NCBI GenBank assembly: GCA_000277445.1
Contig: AJWJ01000020.1
Coordinates: forward strand, 30,328-94,327
Length of the DNA: 64,000 nt
DNA from: Polysphondylium violaceum
Taxonomy: Eukaryota; Evosea; Eumycetozoa; Dictyosteliales; Dictyosteliaceae
Direction of reading: 5' to 3'
The position numbers were made by a program, and so were the translations under genes. The notes beneath the pieces were generated by a model, which worked only from the letters and a program-made list of their open reading frames with translations, searched no databases and was not told the DNA's origin. Below, piece after piece: positions 1 to 13,135 of the stretch. Each line of letters starts with the position of its first letter. The first letter of the stretch is position 1.

Positions 1-599
1 GGAAAAGATAACTATAAACAGTAAATGTGATGATTAGTTGATGTGGGGGAATTAGTTTAAAGTAAATCCCTTTTGGTTAAATTAATATATATGGTAATGA
101 GTTGATGTGTCAATTATAAATACAATGTGTGAAGTGTGTGTGTGTTTTAGGATGTGGGAAAATTAATTTGGATAGCTATAGCTATTGTGTGTCGGGAATA
201 AAGAATAGTACTATTTTCAATTAATAAATAAATAAATAAAATAAATAATATATCAATACAATGAATTAAGTTTTTTAATTGATGTTTTAGTTATATCTGG
301 AAAAATAAAAACTATTTTCCTTCCTTTTATTTTATTTCAACCCCTTTTTAAATATATGTATACCACTTTTTTTCTGTTTTTCACACTCTCACACCCCCAA
401 AAGATATTTTATGTGAGTGGTAAAAACTCCAAGAGATTGATACCAAAGCAAAGATAGAGTGGTGTTACTTACCACCGCACCCATTCAATTGAAAATAATC
501 CCATTCAATTGAAAATTAATAGTGTTGTAACCCCACTTGAGTGTGTGTTACCATGACAGAGACAGTGTGTTTGTGTTGTGTGGGTGAATCTCAATAATA
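1..599. other. Intergenic, no gene seen
   Basis: AT-rich DNA with no convincing coding region. It holds an AATA-rich stretch (about 222-251), stop-rich frames on both strands and a 20-nt-period direct repeat at 480-516, listed separately. Its right end abuts the decayed gene copy, so part of it may match the DNA beyond the 3' end of that parent gene. Confidence 0.6.
480..516. repeat. Direct repeat, 17-nt unit, period 20
   Basis: Two perfect copies of a 17-base unit (CCCATTCAATTGAAAAT) start at 480 and 500. Each contains the palindrome CAATTG. It could be a small tandem duplication or a paired protein-binding site; nothing else indicates function. Confidence 0.8.
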
Positions 600-1390
600 T
601 TCGGATTTTAATTTTTATTATTTTGAAAAATGGTGTTGATTGATGTTGTTAATTTCACACATACTAGCAAGAGATGATGTTAATAGTAGTGGATGGTAGA
701 AAAAGGTAGATTATCAGAGGACCAAAAATAGGATGAAGTTAATCTACCACCCAAGTTATCTTATCTTGATGGAAAATAAAGAGGAGGAAGAGGAGAGTAA
801 TGGGTATTTATCAAGTGTACTAGTAGTGATACAATGATGGTATTAACGATGTATTGAGGTGTTTGTGGCGATGGTGCTATAAATAGCTATGTGAATTAAT
901 TATATGTGATTATTAATTATATTAATACCACCACTATCAATATGATTATTATTGTTGTTTGTAAGAGTACTACTAGTACTACTAGTACTACTGCTATTGA
1001 TATTACCCATAATTTATTAATATTATTTATTTTTAATATATCACCACTAATACTATTTGTAATATCTAATCCATTTAAAATTGGTGTGTGATCACGAATA
1101 ATTGTTGATGTGTGACTTATGATGCTATTTGTTGAAAAAGGAGGTAAACTACACCATACCCATTCCCTTATTTACAGATAAAAGCTTCATCACAAGGATA
1201 TCCTTTCATCTAGTTTTTGTACTAATAGAGATAATGAATGAGATCCATTATTTGCGTGAAGTCTATGTATTGGTGTTTTTGTTTTAGTAGTAGTATCGAA
1301 TGATTGAATACACCAAAATGTGCATGGTGTTATTGTTGATTATAAGAGAGTGTAGATATTTTGTGATGGTGATTTGGGAAACAATCACAC
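600..1390 (-). pseudogene. Decayed copy of the 3' part of the zinc-finger/RRM gene
   Basis: This stretch is collinear with the 3' end of the intact gene ending at 13453. Matching blocks in order include the terminal codons and stop (about 615-640 versus 13450-13480; both end His-His-Phe-x-Lys-stop), the block with CCAAAAATAG and CCCAAGTTATCTT (about 720-765 versus 13590-13635), the ACCCAT block near 1003 versus about 13840, and the CTTCATCAC...CTTTCATCT block near 1187-1212 versus 14050-14075. Frame changes between conserved peptide fragments (Asn-Leu-Gly-Gly, Ile-Phe-Gly-Pro, Asn-Leu-Pro) and stop codons show it is not translated as one protein. The copy lies just downstream of the giant SecA gene while the parent lies just upstream, in the same orientation. 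The boundary near 1390 is uncertain; weaker likeness near 1500-1560 to about 16410-16495 may be a remnant of the parent's 5' half. Confidence 0.78.
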
Positions 1391-1737
1391 ACCCACCCAT
1401 CTTTTTTTTTTCTCTTCAAAAAATGTTAAAGTATGAATGTTAGTATGATTAGGTTGTGTAGATAAAGGTAGTGTGCAGTGTCTCTATCAAGGCAATTAAT
1501 ACAAATGGTCTTAATCGTGATTTAGGTACTGCTGACGCAAAGCAACATAAAGACAAAGATTGAGATAGTATGAGAAAAGATAAGCTTCGCGGATAAGTTA
1601 TGTTTACCCTCCATCATTTTGGTGCATACAAGCTTGCAAGTACAGAGATGTAAATTATAAACACATGAAGGAATAATAATAAATTGTAATTGATGTATTT
1701 ATTTATTTATTTATTTATTGTTTGTTTGTTTACATAA
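1391..1737. other. Intergenic / 3' flank of the SecA-like gene
   Basis: No gene seen. About 1480-1640 is less AT-rich than its surroundings and may be a further remnant of the decayed copy. TATT and GTTT tetranucleotide runs (about 1695-1733) sit directly beside the stop codon of the SecA-like gene and probably lie in its 3' UTR. Confidence 0.5.
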
Positions 1738-4700
1738 TTATTGTTTAGATAGGTGAATTAAAGTAATGATATGATATTCTAGATTTGATTCAAAACATTG
1801 TGCACTCGATGAAATCCACCATTGATCAAAGTTTTCAAGAGTAGATTCGAAGGTGGATAAGTTTGAAAAACTAGATGTAAACAAATCTGCCCATTCTTGC
1901 AAGAGATACTCATTGATTGTTGATTGTAATCGAGTGGCAAATGTTTCAATGGATGATGTATTGCTGGAATCTAATTTCTGAGATGCTTCATAGAGATTTT
2001 GGAATGCAAGGGATTTTCTAATCTTGGTCGTTTGCATTGGTGTGCATGCACAGGTGATATGGGGTGATGAGGATGATTGGGATTTCTGAATGAGGGAGAC
2101 GAGTTTCTCTTTGGTGCAATAGCTTTTGACGGCGGCCAAGAGGGCAAAGAATTTGTCCAACAAGAGGTACTGTTGCTGGTCAACATGGCTTCTACGGAGA
2201 CGCGATGATGACAAGAGCGAGCATTTGAGGGATCGCATCTCGTCAAATTCTTCAAAGCAAGAGAGTCCGAGCCCTAAGCTGGCGCTTTCCATGTCTTTTT
2301 TCGAGATGATTAGTCTGCATGATCCTGGTTGACCCTGACGGCCACTTCTTCCAAGGCCCTGCATTTCTACACGAATATTGGTGGGATAGAAGCCAAAGAT
2401 GACATGGAGTCCACCGGCAGCCAGTGCCTCAGAGGTGAGTTTGATGTCTGTTCCACGACCGGCAGTATTGGTGGCAATGGTAAGGGTTTTGGGCTCACCA
2501 GCTCTTGTGATGATGACCTCTTCGTTCTCCATTTGCATTTCATTCAACAGCTGAACCCTGTGTATGCCTTCTTCTTTTTGAACCAATTGGGAAAAGACAT
2601 GCGAGTCGTTGATGGTTGGCAAGAGCAAGAGAACGGGACGAGATAGGGCCAGCATTTCTTTGATCTCTTGAACTATTCTTTGTTGATATTCTTGGGCATC
2701 TGGGAACATGAGTGACTCCATTTTGATTCTCTTTAAAGCAAGATAGCTTGGCACATCAAAGGTATCGACGTGATAGATCTGTTGGAGCTCTTTTCTTTCA
2801 TTGTCCTCGCCACAAGTTCCTGTTAGGCCAAATATTGTATTGTACATTGCAAAGAACGAAGGATGGGAAATGGCGGCGGCAGTAAGTGTGTCTCTTTCTG
2901 GGAGAAGACCATGCTTAACCTCAATAAACTCGTGTAATCCATCAGAGAATCTTGAGCCGATCATTAGTCTTCCAGTATTTTCTTTGTCTACAATGACAAC
3001 TGTATTGCTTTTGCTGTTTGAATGTTCGACGAGATGTGTTATGACATAGTCTATTCCTTCTTTGAGGTTGAACGACTGGATTGCACAGGTGAGGATCGTT
3101 CTAATCCTTTCATCTCCCATAGATTTAACCCATTCAAGTGTTTTCTCCTTGGTCTTTTCTTCATAGGGGAGAAGCGAACTTCTTTCTCCAGAATGAAACG
3201 AGCATCGGCAATATGTTGTGGTGTTATATCTTTGGATATCTCGAGTTCCTGTTCCTCTTCTGAGAGCTTTTCATCAATGACTATATGCGAAACTATATTA
3301 TTCTTTACGTATTCAGACAATGGTTGATAAATGAATCCATGATGCTCTTGAGATGGGATGGACATTCTTGCAGAGTTAAAGGCAGAGTCTATGAATAAAC
3401 TGTCTACTTCATCAACAATAACTATATCCTTTTCTCTTGGGTTACCGTTGGTGAAGAGATTCTTTGATCCATAAAGTTTATCTCTCAAGAGAGCAAATTC
3501 GTAATTGGAGTTTGTTCCAAATAAGATCTGTGCATCAAATGCAGATTCTTCTGGATGATTTCCAGTGATTTGGGAACAACTAATTCCCAAGAGTTGGTAG
3601 AATGGTTCATACTTTATAAAATCTCTGTAGGCCAAGTATTCTGATGTGGTGATAACATCAATTTGTTTACCAGCGAGACCGCAGTAGGCTGATAAAAGTG
3701 TGACAATGGTTGATTTACCTTCACCAGTTAAAACTTGGGCGATCCTTCCTCTGAGATCCTTATTTTCCTTATAGAGGAGCAATCCTAAAACACAACAAAC
3801 TTGGGTACTGTATGGGAAAATACCAAATTGATGGTAGATTAACCATCTGAGAGCAGAGATGATTTCAACGTTTACATTGGAGAGTGGTTTGGATCTAAGT
3901 TGATTAGCAGAATTAATACAAATACTAATTAACTGTTGTTGGGATAAATCTTTGTGTTTATCTTGTAGTTGTTCAACTATCGTAAATAGCTTTTGAATAA
4001 TAGCCAACTCTTGTTGTTCAAGTGGATTCTTGTTGATTGGAGATTGGAATGATTGTAATACTTCAGAGAAGGGTCTTTGATTCATCTTTAATTTGATGAT
4101 CTTGTCTTGTTCTTCTTTGAAAACAGATTTTAAAGATTGATAGTTATTTAAATTCCAAATCTTTGATCTGGGTATCTTTTCAGCCCAAGATGAAAGAATA
4201 TTATCGGAAAGCTCGATAAACTCTCTGAGTGACCCCACTTGCTTTTCAAATAGTTTGAGTCCAGTTTGTTGTGGCAAGTTTATTGCAACGAATCTTTTAA
4301 AGTATGTAATTCCAATAGACTTTAAGAGTTGTGGAACTAAAGAGATGATCTTTTGCATTTCTCTACACCACTCTATTCGAGAAGAATCTAGATAATCGCT
4401 CTTTGAGATGACATTAAACTTGTTGTTTGAAAGGATAGACATAAAGTATTGAACAAGTAGTAATTTACAACCCACCGGAACAGTTGTATTGTCTGTCATT
4501 TGAAGAATTCGAATGTTGGTGATAAAGTTATTGATAAATGTTGCGTGGATGGGGTTTAATGATGATAGGCCAAGTGACAATAATCCCCTAAAGGTTTCGA
4601 TGATCGCCCCTCCACACGCTGATGCAACTTGAAGTGAGTTGGTTTGTTGTTGGTACAAGTCAATGTTTGAAATCTCAAAGACTTGTCTACAAACTAGTAA

Positions 4701-7700
4701 AGAATCTTTTTTAGCTCTCTCAATCGAATATTGAATATACTCTCTATTTTTTGGAAGATTGTGGAGGACTGAGGCCTGAATGAATCTGAGGTGTTCTTGT
4801 CTACCCAATGAAAGGATAGCCAACTCCATATTAGAAACACCAGATTCACTTTGGAATGATAATTGAAGATCTGTGGGTGGATTGGAAAGACTTTTTAGTG
4901 TTGAGATATTGTTTTTGCACTGGTGTTGAATGATTTGCATAAACTCTCTAAATCTTTTAATTGCCGAGGCTACATTGGCTTCAGCGATGGATCTAGTGGA
5001 TATCAATGTAAAGTGGGAGATAAACCAATTCCAGAGCTGAATGCTGTTGGATTCGATAATATCTGTGATTAGATTGAATATTGTTGTTTTCAATAATATT
5101 TCCCAAGGCCAAAATCTTGCAATTGCTTTATCGAATAATGGAACAATAGAGGTTCGGTTTGGGCTATCGTAAATTGATTTAAAGCATTGTAGAGATTTTT
5201 GCAATTGACCAACAGTAATCTCTGATGATGATTTTGAATAAACAAATTCAACGAGATTGAAAATAGATTTATCATTGAGAATTAATTTAACAACTTCGAA
5301 AAGAGGTTTATAACGATCATTCTCAATGGCAGTCATTTTAATTTGTTGTAAAGGTTCATCAGGAGCTGTGTTAATTTGTGTATCTGTTTTTGAAAATGCG
5401 ACTAACCATTCAGAGTTTAAGATATCATATGATTGTCGAGTTGTGAATCCAAGTTGCTCTGCTCTTTTTAGCTTGCTCTCGAATGATAATCTATTATTCC
5501 AGTGTGTTACATTTAAAACCATTTTTGAAATAAAAGAGCCTATATCTGGTGATATATACTTTGTATCAAGAGAATCAATTAATGAATTGTCGCCAAAAAT
5601 AATTAAATATTTGAGCATCTTGGCAATGTTTGAAAATGGAATTGAATGTGGATTGGCACTGAAATAATTTAATAATTGAATACTAGGTTTACCTTCTAAT
5701 ACATCACTAGATGCTTGCATTAATAAATAAGCCGAAACAAAATGGTCGTTACAAAGTGCGATTTGAAGTGCAGATCTTCCCCCAGAGAGACCACTTGGTT
5801 TAAGGATACCATCAACAACCTCATTATTGGTAGAGTTGGATCTTATAGAGTTAATTAAACTTTTTATAAACATAGGATTGTTGCAGAAAGCGGCCAGTTG
5901 AAGAGGGGTAGTTGATTCTATTTCACAAACTTCATTAATACTAACTCCCATTACATATAGATATCTTGTTAAATTGTGACAATTAAAGTATGCTGCAATA
6001 TGGAGAGCGTTTAGCTTTGCCAAAGGAATAATACCATAGAGTTCGAAGTGACTATTTAATAATTCCAAATTATTGAGATTATCAGATTGAATCACTTTAA
6101 CCCATCTAAGGTTAGAATCATCTGGACACCTGGTCAGAGAATTGATAAGGATAGAGTAATTGTTTTGAATAGCAATGTCCAAAGGTGATCCATGATCACC
6201 AAGATGTAAATCAAAGGTATCGACAAAGCTACCAGATTCTTCAATTAAAGAATTCAAGTTGTTCAAATTGTTGGAGTGTGAGGCCAACTCTTGAGCTCTA
6301 TAGGAGGCTGGTCCAGATTGTTCTTGGTTACCACCTGGAGAGTAGAGTCTTTGGTTTTCTAGTAGTAGCTTGATGGTTTTCGAGGCCTCAAATCCAGAAT
6401 TATAAATAGACTGATTAACACAATAATGATTGTATTTTCCATCTTGATCTATGAAACCTCCTTTCATCAATAATTGAGAGACTTGATTTGAAAGACTCAT
6501 GTGGGTCATAATTGAGATTGGAAGTATACCTTTGTTGTTTGCAATCGAGAGAGTTGATGTCGAGTATGGAATCAAAATATTAATAGTCACTGAGGGATTC
6601 TTGTTGGTCTTTTGAAGGGCATATGAAAGTGCGCTATTTCCTTCATTGTCAAGCAAACTTGGATCGGCACCATATTGTAAAAGTCTTGTTACGGCTTGAT
6701 TTTCACCCATGAGACATGCCTTCATCAGAGGAGTACAGCCATCTTTATCTCGACAATCAATAACCTTTATCATTTGTAAATGATGATATTGGCGCTCCAA
6801 TTGAATTATATCAGTCTTGTCAGTGATTTTAAGGTCAATTTCATTGGGGAACCATTCAAAAATGAAGGATGGCTGGCTAACGTTTTGAATCATTGATTGT
6901 AAAATCTTATTTGTTGGTTTAACAAAATAATCTGGAGCAATAAACTTTTGGTTCTTTGCAAGCTTTCTATTGGTAGGAGTGACAAGTTTAAATACTTTTT
7001 CTACTTCATCGCCCATCTCTGAAGTGAGTTTTTTTTCGTCAATCACAACACCTAAGGTATTTGCGAATCTTATTACATATTTAGAGTAATTAGGGTTAGA
7101 ACCCATCTTTGCTGATTGATATGCCTCTCTTAATTTCGACGGTGTAAATATAGACAATAACAAATCTATGTGAGTTGCAACGATACCCCTGTCTTCAAAC
7201 TCTTGGTAGAATAAAACCTCTAGTTGCTCTGTTGTAAAGTTTTTCTCGAGTATACTTAAAAGTTGACCTAATTTTGAGGCGTCGCTACCTAGATTGAGTA
7301 GGATATTGAACTTCATAAAGAGAGCAAAGGGGTCACAGCCTTGCGCGATGCAATATTTGAATAACTCTTCAGATCCCAACAAAAAGATAGCATGCAAGAG
7401 AGGAACCTTTTTCTCGTCATGTAAAGTTATTTTGTTTAATTGAGTGAGCTGTTTAAGCGTATTGAGAATGGATATGTCATCACCAATCAAAATATTTTCA
7501 TTCAAGGACTTGATAATCTCTGGGTCGGGTCTGTATTCCTCTGTCCCATACGAGTCTCTATACCAATCAGGGATTGGTATGAGTTTCCAACAATTAAAAG
7601 CCTTCAATTTTTGAAACAATTCCAAGATTGAAATAGGTGGTTTGTCATTATAAAATTTAAACTTTTGGCTGAGTTTTGATTTCATTTTGGCTAACAAAAC

Positions 7701-10700
7701 TGCTCCTAACTTTGCATTGTCAATTTTCAATGTATGATGTACAGCTTTGAATAACATCTCCTCCGATATGTTGGGAAGAGCAATTAGTTTCCTGATGACT
7801 TCAAGATCTTTTTCATCATCCACGAAATTGAGGACGAGCTTTGCAAAAAGTGGCTCAGCTACGTTGATTGTAAGTACAGTGAACTCGGATGATGTCGGAC
7901 AAACATTTGAAAAAGCAGAGGATATTTCATCTTGGTAGTGTGAGAGAATTCCTTTAGCCTCTCCTTCAATGGCTCTCAATCCAAGGTTATAATAAAACAA
8001 TGAGCCAAGGGGATCTTTCTTTTGGTTTAATAATTCTAGATTAGCTTCTTTGATATATCTTTGTATCGATTCCAATTTATCCAATTTAATTGCAGAATCA
8101 ACAATACAAACACCAACAATGTCATTGTTTAGTTTTAAACCTCTATTCTGAAAAAGTGGAAGCAATGACATTTGATCAGTAGAAAGTAAAATTCCAACTA
8201 CATAATCACCTTGTATGTTGAGTTGAATATTAAGATCATGATACCAACGAATCAAATATTCAATTACCTTTTTAGATCTTCCAACAAGCGCATAATAGAG
8301 CAGCTCTGTACCTTGGTGTAAAAGGAAATTTTTACTTTCCATTCCTTGCTTTGATTTGATCTTATTGTAAATAATCTCTAAACACTCTAGACTTCCACAT
8401 TCGGCGGCAATCTCTAGTAAATTCTTTTCATAAACAAGTGATTCAATGTTGAATGGCTCTACTCTATTGAAAATATTTGTACTTGATGGCTCCATCAGTT
8501 TGCCTAATAATCCAGAATGGTTTGCACGGACTGCAGAGGCACCGATGGTCCATTGTGGATCTGGATGGAAATATTTAGCACCATTCTCCAAGAGAATATC
8601 GGCCAACTCAATCTTCTTTTGCATTAAAGACCAAGCGAGATATGATAATCTATTGTTTGGTAGAGACTCATCTAACTTTAATGAAAACATCTTACTTTGT
8701 ATGACTTTTTCAAGAAGACGAGATTCTCCATAGAGGATAATGTAATCAAGAAGATTATTATCATATTGGTCTTTGTGGACCCAGGATTCTTTGTTTCTAG
8801 AAATTAAATTCCAGGCAATGTCAATGTATCCTTTAGAAACTGCAATCATTGCTGCTGTTTGCTTCTTAGAGTTGATATATGTTCTATATTTGGATATACT
8901 TGTTGGAATGCATTGACTTGCTCTATAGCCTGGACGGGCAGCTTCCTCCTTTGTTGGAGGGGGTAGTGGGTTCACATTGGATGAGTCTCCGCTGAACGTG
9001 AGAATCAAGTTGGCAATCTCTGGAAAACCTTTATCAAGGGCTAAAATAAGTGGAGTTTCGCCATTCAATTGTTGGATTGTCACTGACCAACCTTTTTGTA
9101 AAAGGAACTCAACTATTTTGAATGAATTATTCTCTACAGCTACATGAAGAGCTGTGCCCTGTGATGGGAGTGCTCTATCCTTTTCAAAAGGAACTGATTT
9201 GATAAAATCAATAATCGAAAGTTGAGCTGCAACCTCTATTGCTGTAAACCCATCTCTCTTTCTTACAATTTCCACAGATGCACCTTTTCTACAAAGTTGA
9301 TTTGCTACTTCAATCTGCCCAGTCATGAGTGCAACATGTAAAGATGTATCACCCTCATGTAACTGTCTGTTTATTTCCTCCACTTTACAATATTTTGATA
9401 ATAAGATAGCAACATCACTGTGTCCTTCTAAAACCTAAGCGTTTAATGAATAGTAAGTAAATCTATGAGCTGAAAACATTTCTTTTAATAATACATACAG
9501 CTGATAATAAAGGAAACATTGAATTATGATATTCTATGTTGATATTAGCTCCACTTTCTAGTAATACTTTTACATTGGAAAACTGATTCATAAGAATAGA
9601 GATTGAAATTGGTGTCATATCATAAGAATTCTTTTCATTCAAAAATTCACTTCCCATTCGTGAAACAAGCGATTTGATGAGATGTGAAACTCCAATCTTT
9701 GCAGAAAGGAAATGTAAAATTGAATTTCCAAACTGGTCTCTTTGAGACAAAATAGCTTTATTACCATTAAGCATTGCAATAAAACTCTTTTCGTCCATGT
9801 TTGTTGAGGCGACCATATTGGCACACTCTTGTAAATTTGATGTCAAATTATCTTCTTCATCCTTCTCGTCTTCATCTTCATCTTGCTCAATTTCAGAGCC
9901 GTCTTGTTGGTCCATTGGGATTACTTTAAAAGAAAAAGCAGAGTAGTTTGTTGGACCATCAGCCAAGTGGACCCATTGATACAATTTTTGGTTCAAAAAA
10001 CTTTTTACATGCTCTGCAAAATCTAGTGATTGATCTAGTGATTTAGAAGGGAATGTAGATTGAATCTCGAGTTGATTCAAAACCATTCCACAACCACCCC
10101 AGACTAGTTGATGTCCTTTGGATTGGTAATCTTTATCTGGGACAAGTATCAGTTTGGATATTGGGAGAACTCCTCCCTCACTCTTGCCTCCATTTAACAT
10201 TGACATCATAGAGCTCAAAGCGGAACCTAATGATTTCAATCTATTTATAATAGATCCAACAGTATTGTTATGGACAGAGACATTTTTTGTCTTTTTGGAG
10301 AGCAAAGAAAGTATGTGAGATTGACGTTCATCAAAGATTGATAAAATGTCTAGAGTGCCTAATCTCTCTCGAAGAACTGTAGTCGTTGACTTGCCAAAGT
10401 TTACGAGCTGTTCTTCAAAAAACTCATTGGTAGCATCCACCAAAGGAGTCATTGCACTCAGCTTTCCCTTTACAGCCTCTTCCCAACCTGGAAGCGCTAT
10501 TTTAATGAGTTCATTAATTAATAACATATTATTATTTACCATTCCATCCAATATTAGTTTAAATTTGTTCATTTCACTCTGCGAAAATTAAATAACAGAT
10601 ATAATTAATGATTTATAAATCATATGTGAATAAATAATATTTTAATTAAAATTACCTTGGATGATGAGAAAAGCTTGGTAAAGAAACCTTCTTTTTCATA

Positions 10701-13135
10701 TTTTTCCTTTAACTCTTCATGTAATGTAGTAAATTGCTCGGTTAAGTAATTTACAAATTGGTTTCTACATGGGGAGCCATTAACCTTGACATTGGCTCTA
10801 TGGGAAGTAATATTACCATGGCATCCACTACACATTTCAGATATAATATGATTCTTGCATGAATTTAAAATTTCAATTGCACTCGCTTGGAGATCTTTTG
10901 TGGAAATGGCATATTGATTTAATTTATCTTGGAAGATCTTTGTTACACTTTCATCCTCATCATTTTCAATCTCTTGCGAACTTGGCCAAGGGGCTTGGTA
11001 ATTGGCCGCAATTTCATTATACCTCTCCAAAACTTCGATCATTGGCTTCATTATATTTTTCAAGAGAGACGAGTAAAGTTGAGATGTTCGTACTCCAACA
11101 AATGTACCAAAAAGTTGGATAAAAGATAAAACAATTGGTTTACCCGATTTATTGATATTACCAGAGGCACCGAGGGACAAAAGTTTCTTATTGAGGAGTG
11201 AAATTACCTTGGGTTGAATTTCACGCACCATCAAATCCTCCATATTGGCATCAAAACCATTATCTGGAGCTAAGTGAGAGTCCAAATAACGATAAAACTT
11301 GGAAATCAATGCAGAATCTTTTTGCATCTCTGAAATAATCTCATCTACGGTCAAAGATAACTTGACGGCTTCATAGTAACGAACAGGAAGTGGTGGAAGG
11401 AGATTGGGAGTCTTGTCTATTTCATTTGGCAAAACATTGGTGTCAATCTTGGCAATCAATGGGACTTGGCCACTGCTTTTGAGTGCGGTAAGGTATGACG
11501 AAAGGAAAGAAATCTGCTTGAGGAGTTGGAAATATCTTTTGCAAGGAGGGAGCAAAGGCATTTGATCACGGATAGCTTCTGCAGCTTCTTTGTACAGCTC
11601 TTCTTGAACGAGATACTCGAGTGGAAGTGTTCCAAATACTGTTTGGTAGGCATCCATGTATTGTTGGTATGGTTGAGTGGGCTCAATGGTATATTTTACC
11701 TCAAAGTCGCCATCAAGCATCCAAACACCACTGACACACTGTGCTGATCTTTCACTTGCAAGAATTCTGAATGAAGTTTGATACTTTAGTCCAGAGTGTT
11801 GTTTTAAATTCTCATATGCAACTCTGAGAGCATCTATTGCTGGACTGTTGACTGCATTGCTTTCGGAAAACTCTTGTTGAATCTTTTTCTCTATGTTTTC
11901 AACGCCTTCTGTACCCTCAAGTCCCATTTCAAATGCCCTCTCTCTCAAGGACTTGTAGTCCTCAAGACCGGCAATATTTTTCCATCTTCCATTCGAGATT
12001 TCTTCTTTGATATCAATCATATGAAGCTTAAGAGTAGAACGATCAAGGGATCTCGATCCATCACTCCATCTCAAAGCAAATTCCTCTGGAAGAAAACCAC
12101 CATTGATGAAACCTTTCATATAGTAATCAAGAATGAGTATGACCTTTCCCACAAGAGTGTTGTGATATGCTGGATGCAATACAGTGTACATGCTTCCATC
12201 TTGGTTGAAATGTAACGAAAAGAAGGGAATGGTTCCATGTTGGTAAATTGCATTTGAGAGCTCAATCATGATTTGTGAGAAATCATCGGAATTCCAATCC
12301 TCTGGCTTGAGATCAAATTTATCTTTTTCAATACAAATGGTGTGGATTGGCTGGTTGAATTGATTGATATTCTTTTCCCAACCTTTAAAAATATCGGCAG
12401 AAGTAACAGCAACACCACCAATTTCGCCGGCAAGTGCCCCACCCTTGGTTCCTGAAGAAAAATGCTGAGCTTGGCTATCTGGATTACTGCCATTGTAAGA
12501 TTTTTCCAAGCCCGATGACTTTAGATTCTGTTGGAATTGCTTTTCAAGGAGATCATTGGTCTTCTCTCTGTCAATGAATCTTCCATCTGTTGGCAATTTG
12601 GTCGACTCACCCCTATGTCCCTGTTTACTCTGATAGTGATCATTTCTGGTAAGTAGACGAATGTTTCTTGGATCTTTATTGATGTGTGGATTTTTTTTCT
12701 CGCAATTGATGTGGTGAAAATTAATTTTATCTTCATTGGCTCTTGCTCTGTTTAATGCCACCTTTACTTTGTAGCCCGACTCATACGTCTTTCCAGTGAT
12801 ATCACATTTAAACTTTCCAGTCCGATGCCATTCTGCCAATTTTTGTCTCTCTCTTTCTGTAAACAAGCCCTTGGTAAATCTAAATAATTACCACACGCAA
12901 AATGTTAGTATACAACCAAATCAGATCTAACAACTAATTAAAACCACTATCTTACCCGCTTCCTCCCAAAGCAATATTTCTTGCTTCCTCTCTCATAACT
13001 GCACTCTGTGTTTGTCTCCATGATGCCCTGGTAAAAAAAAATATATTAGAACCCCATTTTCTAAATATCCATCAGTGGAAATACATACTCTTGCCTGGGT
13101 GCAACTCTATGAGCTTTATACCCAATGATGTCCAT
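1738..13135 (-). CDS. Giant HNH-like / ankyrin / SecA-motor protein, one frame break
   Basis: Five exons: 13135-13089, 13027-12956, 12879-10656, 10578-9499 and 9434-1738. All four junctions are GT-AG and keep frame; about 3,706 aa. Residues about 44-136 look like an HNH-type nuclease (His-His-Ile, then Asn/His residues before an RNIRLLTRNDH motif). About 150-780 holds a conserved-looking region I cannot name. Ankyrin repeats lie at about 1050-1360, 2025-2105 and 2280-2390. The C-terminus is a SecA motor: Walker A TGEGKST (about 3044), a DEVDS box (about 3150), the TGR...SDG...E and LTGT segments, TNTAGRGTDI (about 3465) and GRSGRQGQPGS (about 3505). The SecA C-terminal helical/zinc tail is not seen. 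The reading frame changes by one base within about 3120-3190, near a G4 run at 3166-3169; both frames carry SecA sequence, so this is a sequencing error, a recoding site or an early lesion. SecA normally drives bacterial or plastid protein export; dictyostelids lack plastids, so ancient bacterial transfer is likely. Role unknown. Confidence 0.85.
3120..3190 (-). other. Frame break inside the SecA motor
   Basis: The upstream frame runs on to a stop at 3051, while homology continues in another frame that is open across this stretch. No GT-AG pair of plausible intron length restores frame without removing conserved SecA sequence. A single-base length change in the C4 run (3166-3169, minus strand) would reconcile both halves. 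A canonical -1 slippery heptamer is not apparent. Confidence 0.75.

Noticed and set aside
1003-1010. ACCCATAA, identical to the DUSE promoter element of dictyostelid small RNA genes
   Set aside because: It falls inside the decayed gene copy, at the position matching ACCCATCA in the parent coding sequence, and no small RNA with class I ends is visible about 60 nt downstream.
906-1091. 61-aa open frame on the plus strand
   Set aside because: Low-complexity Ile/Thr sequence lying antisense to the decayed copy; no coding character.
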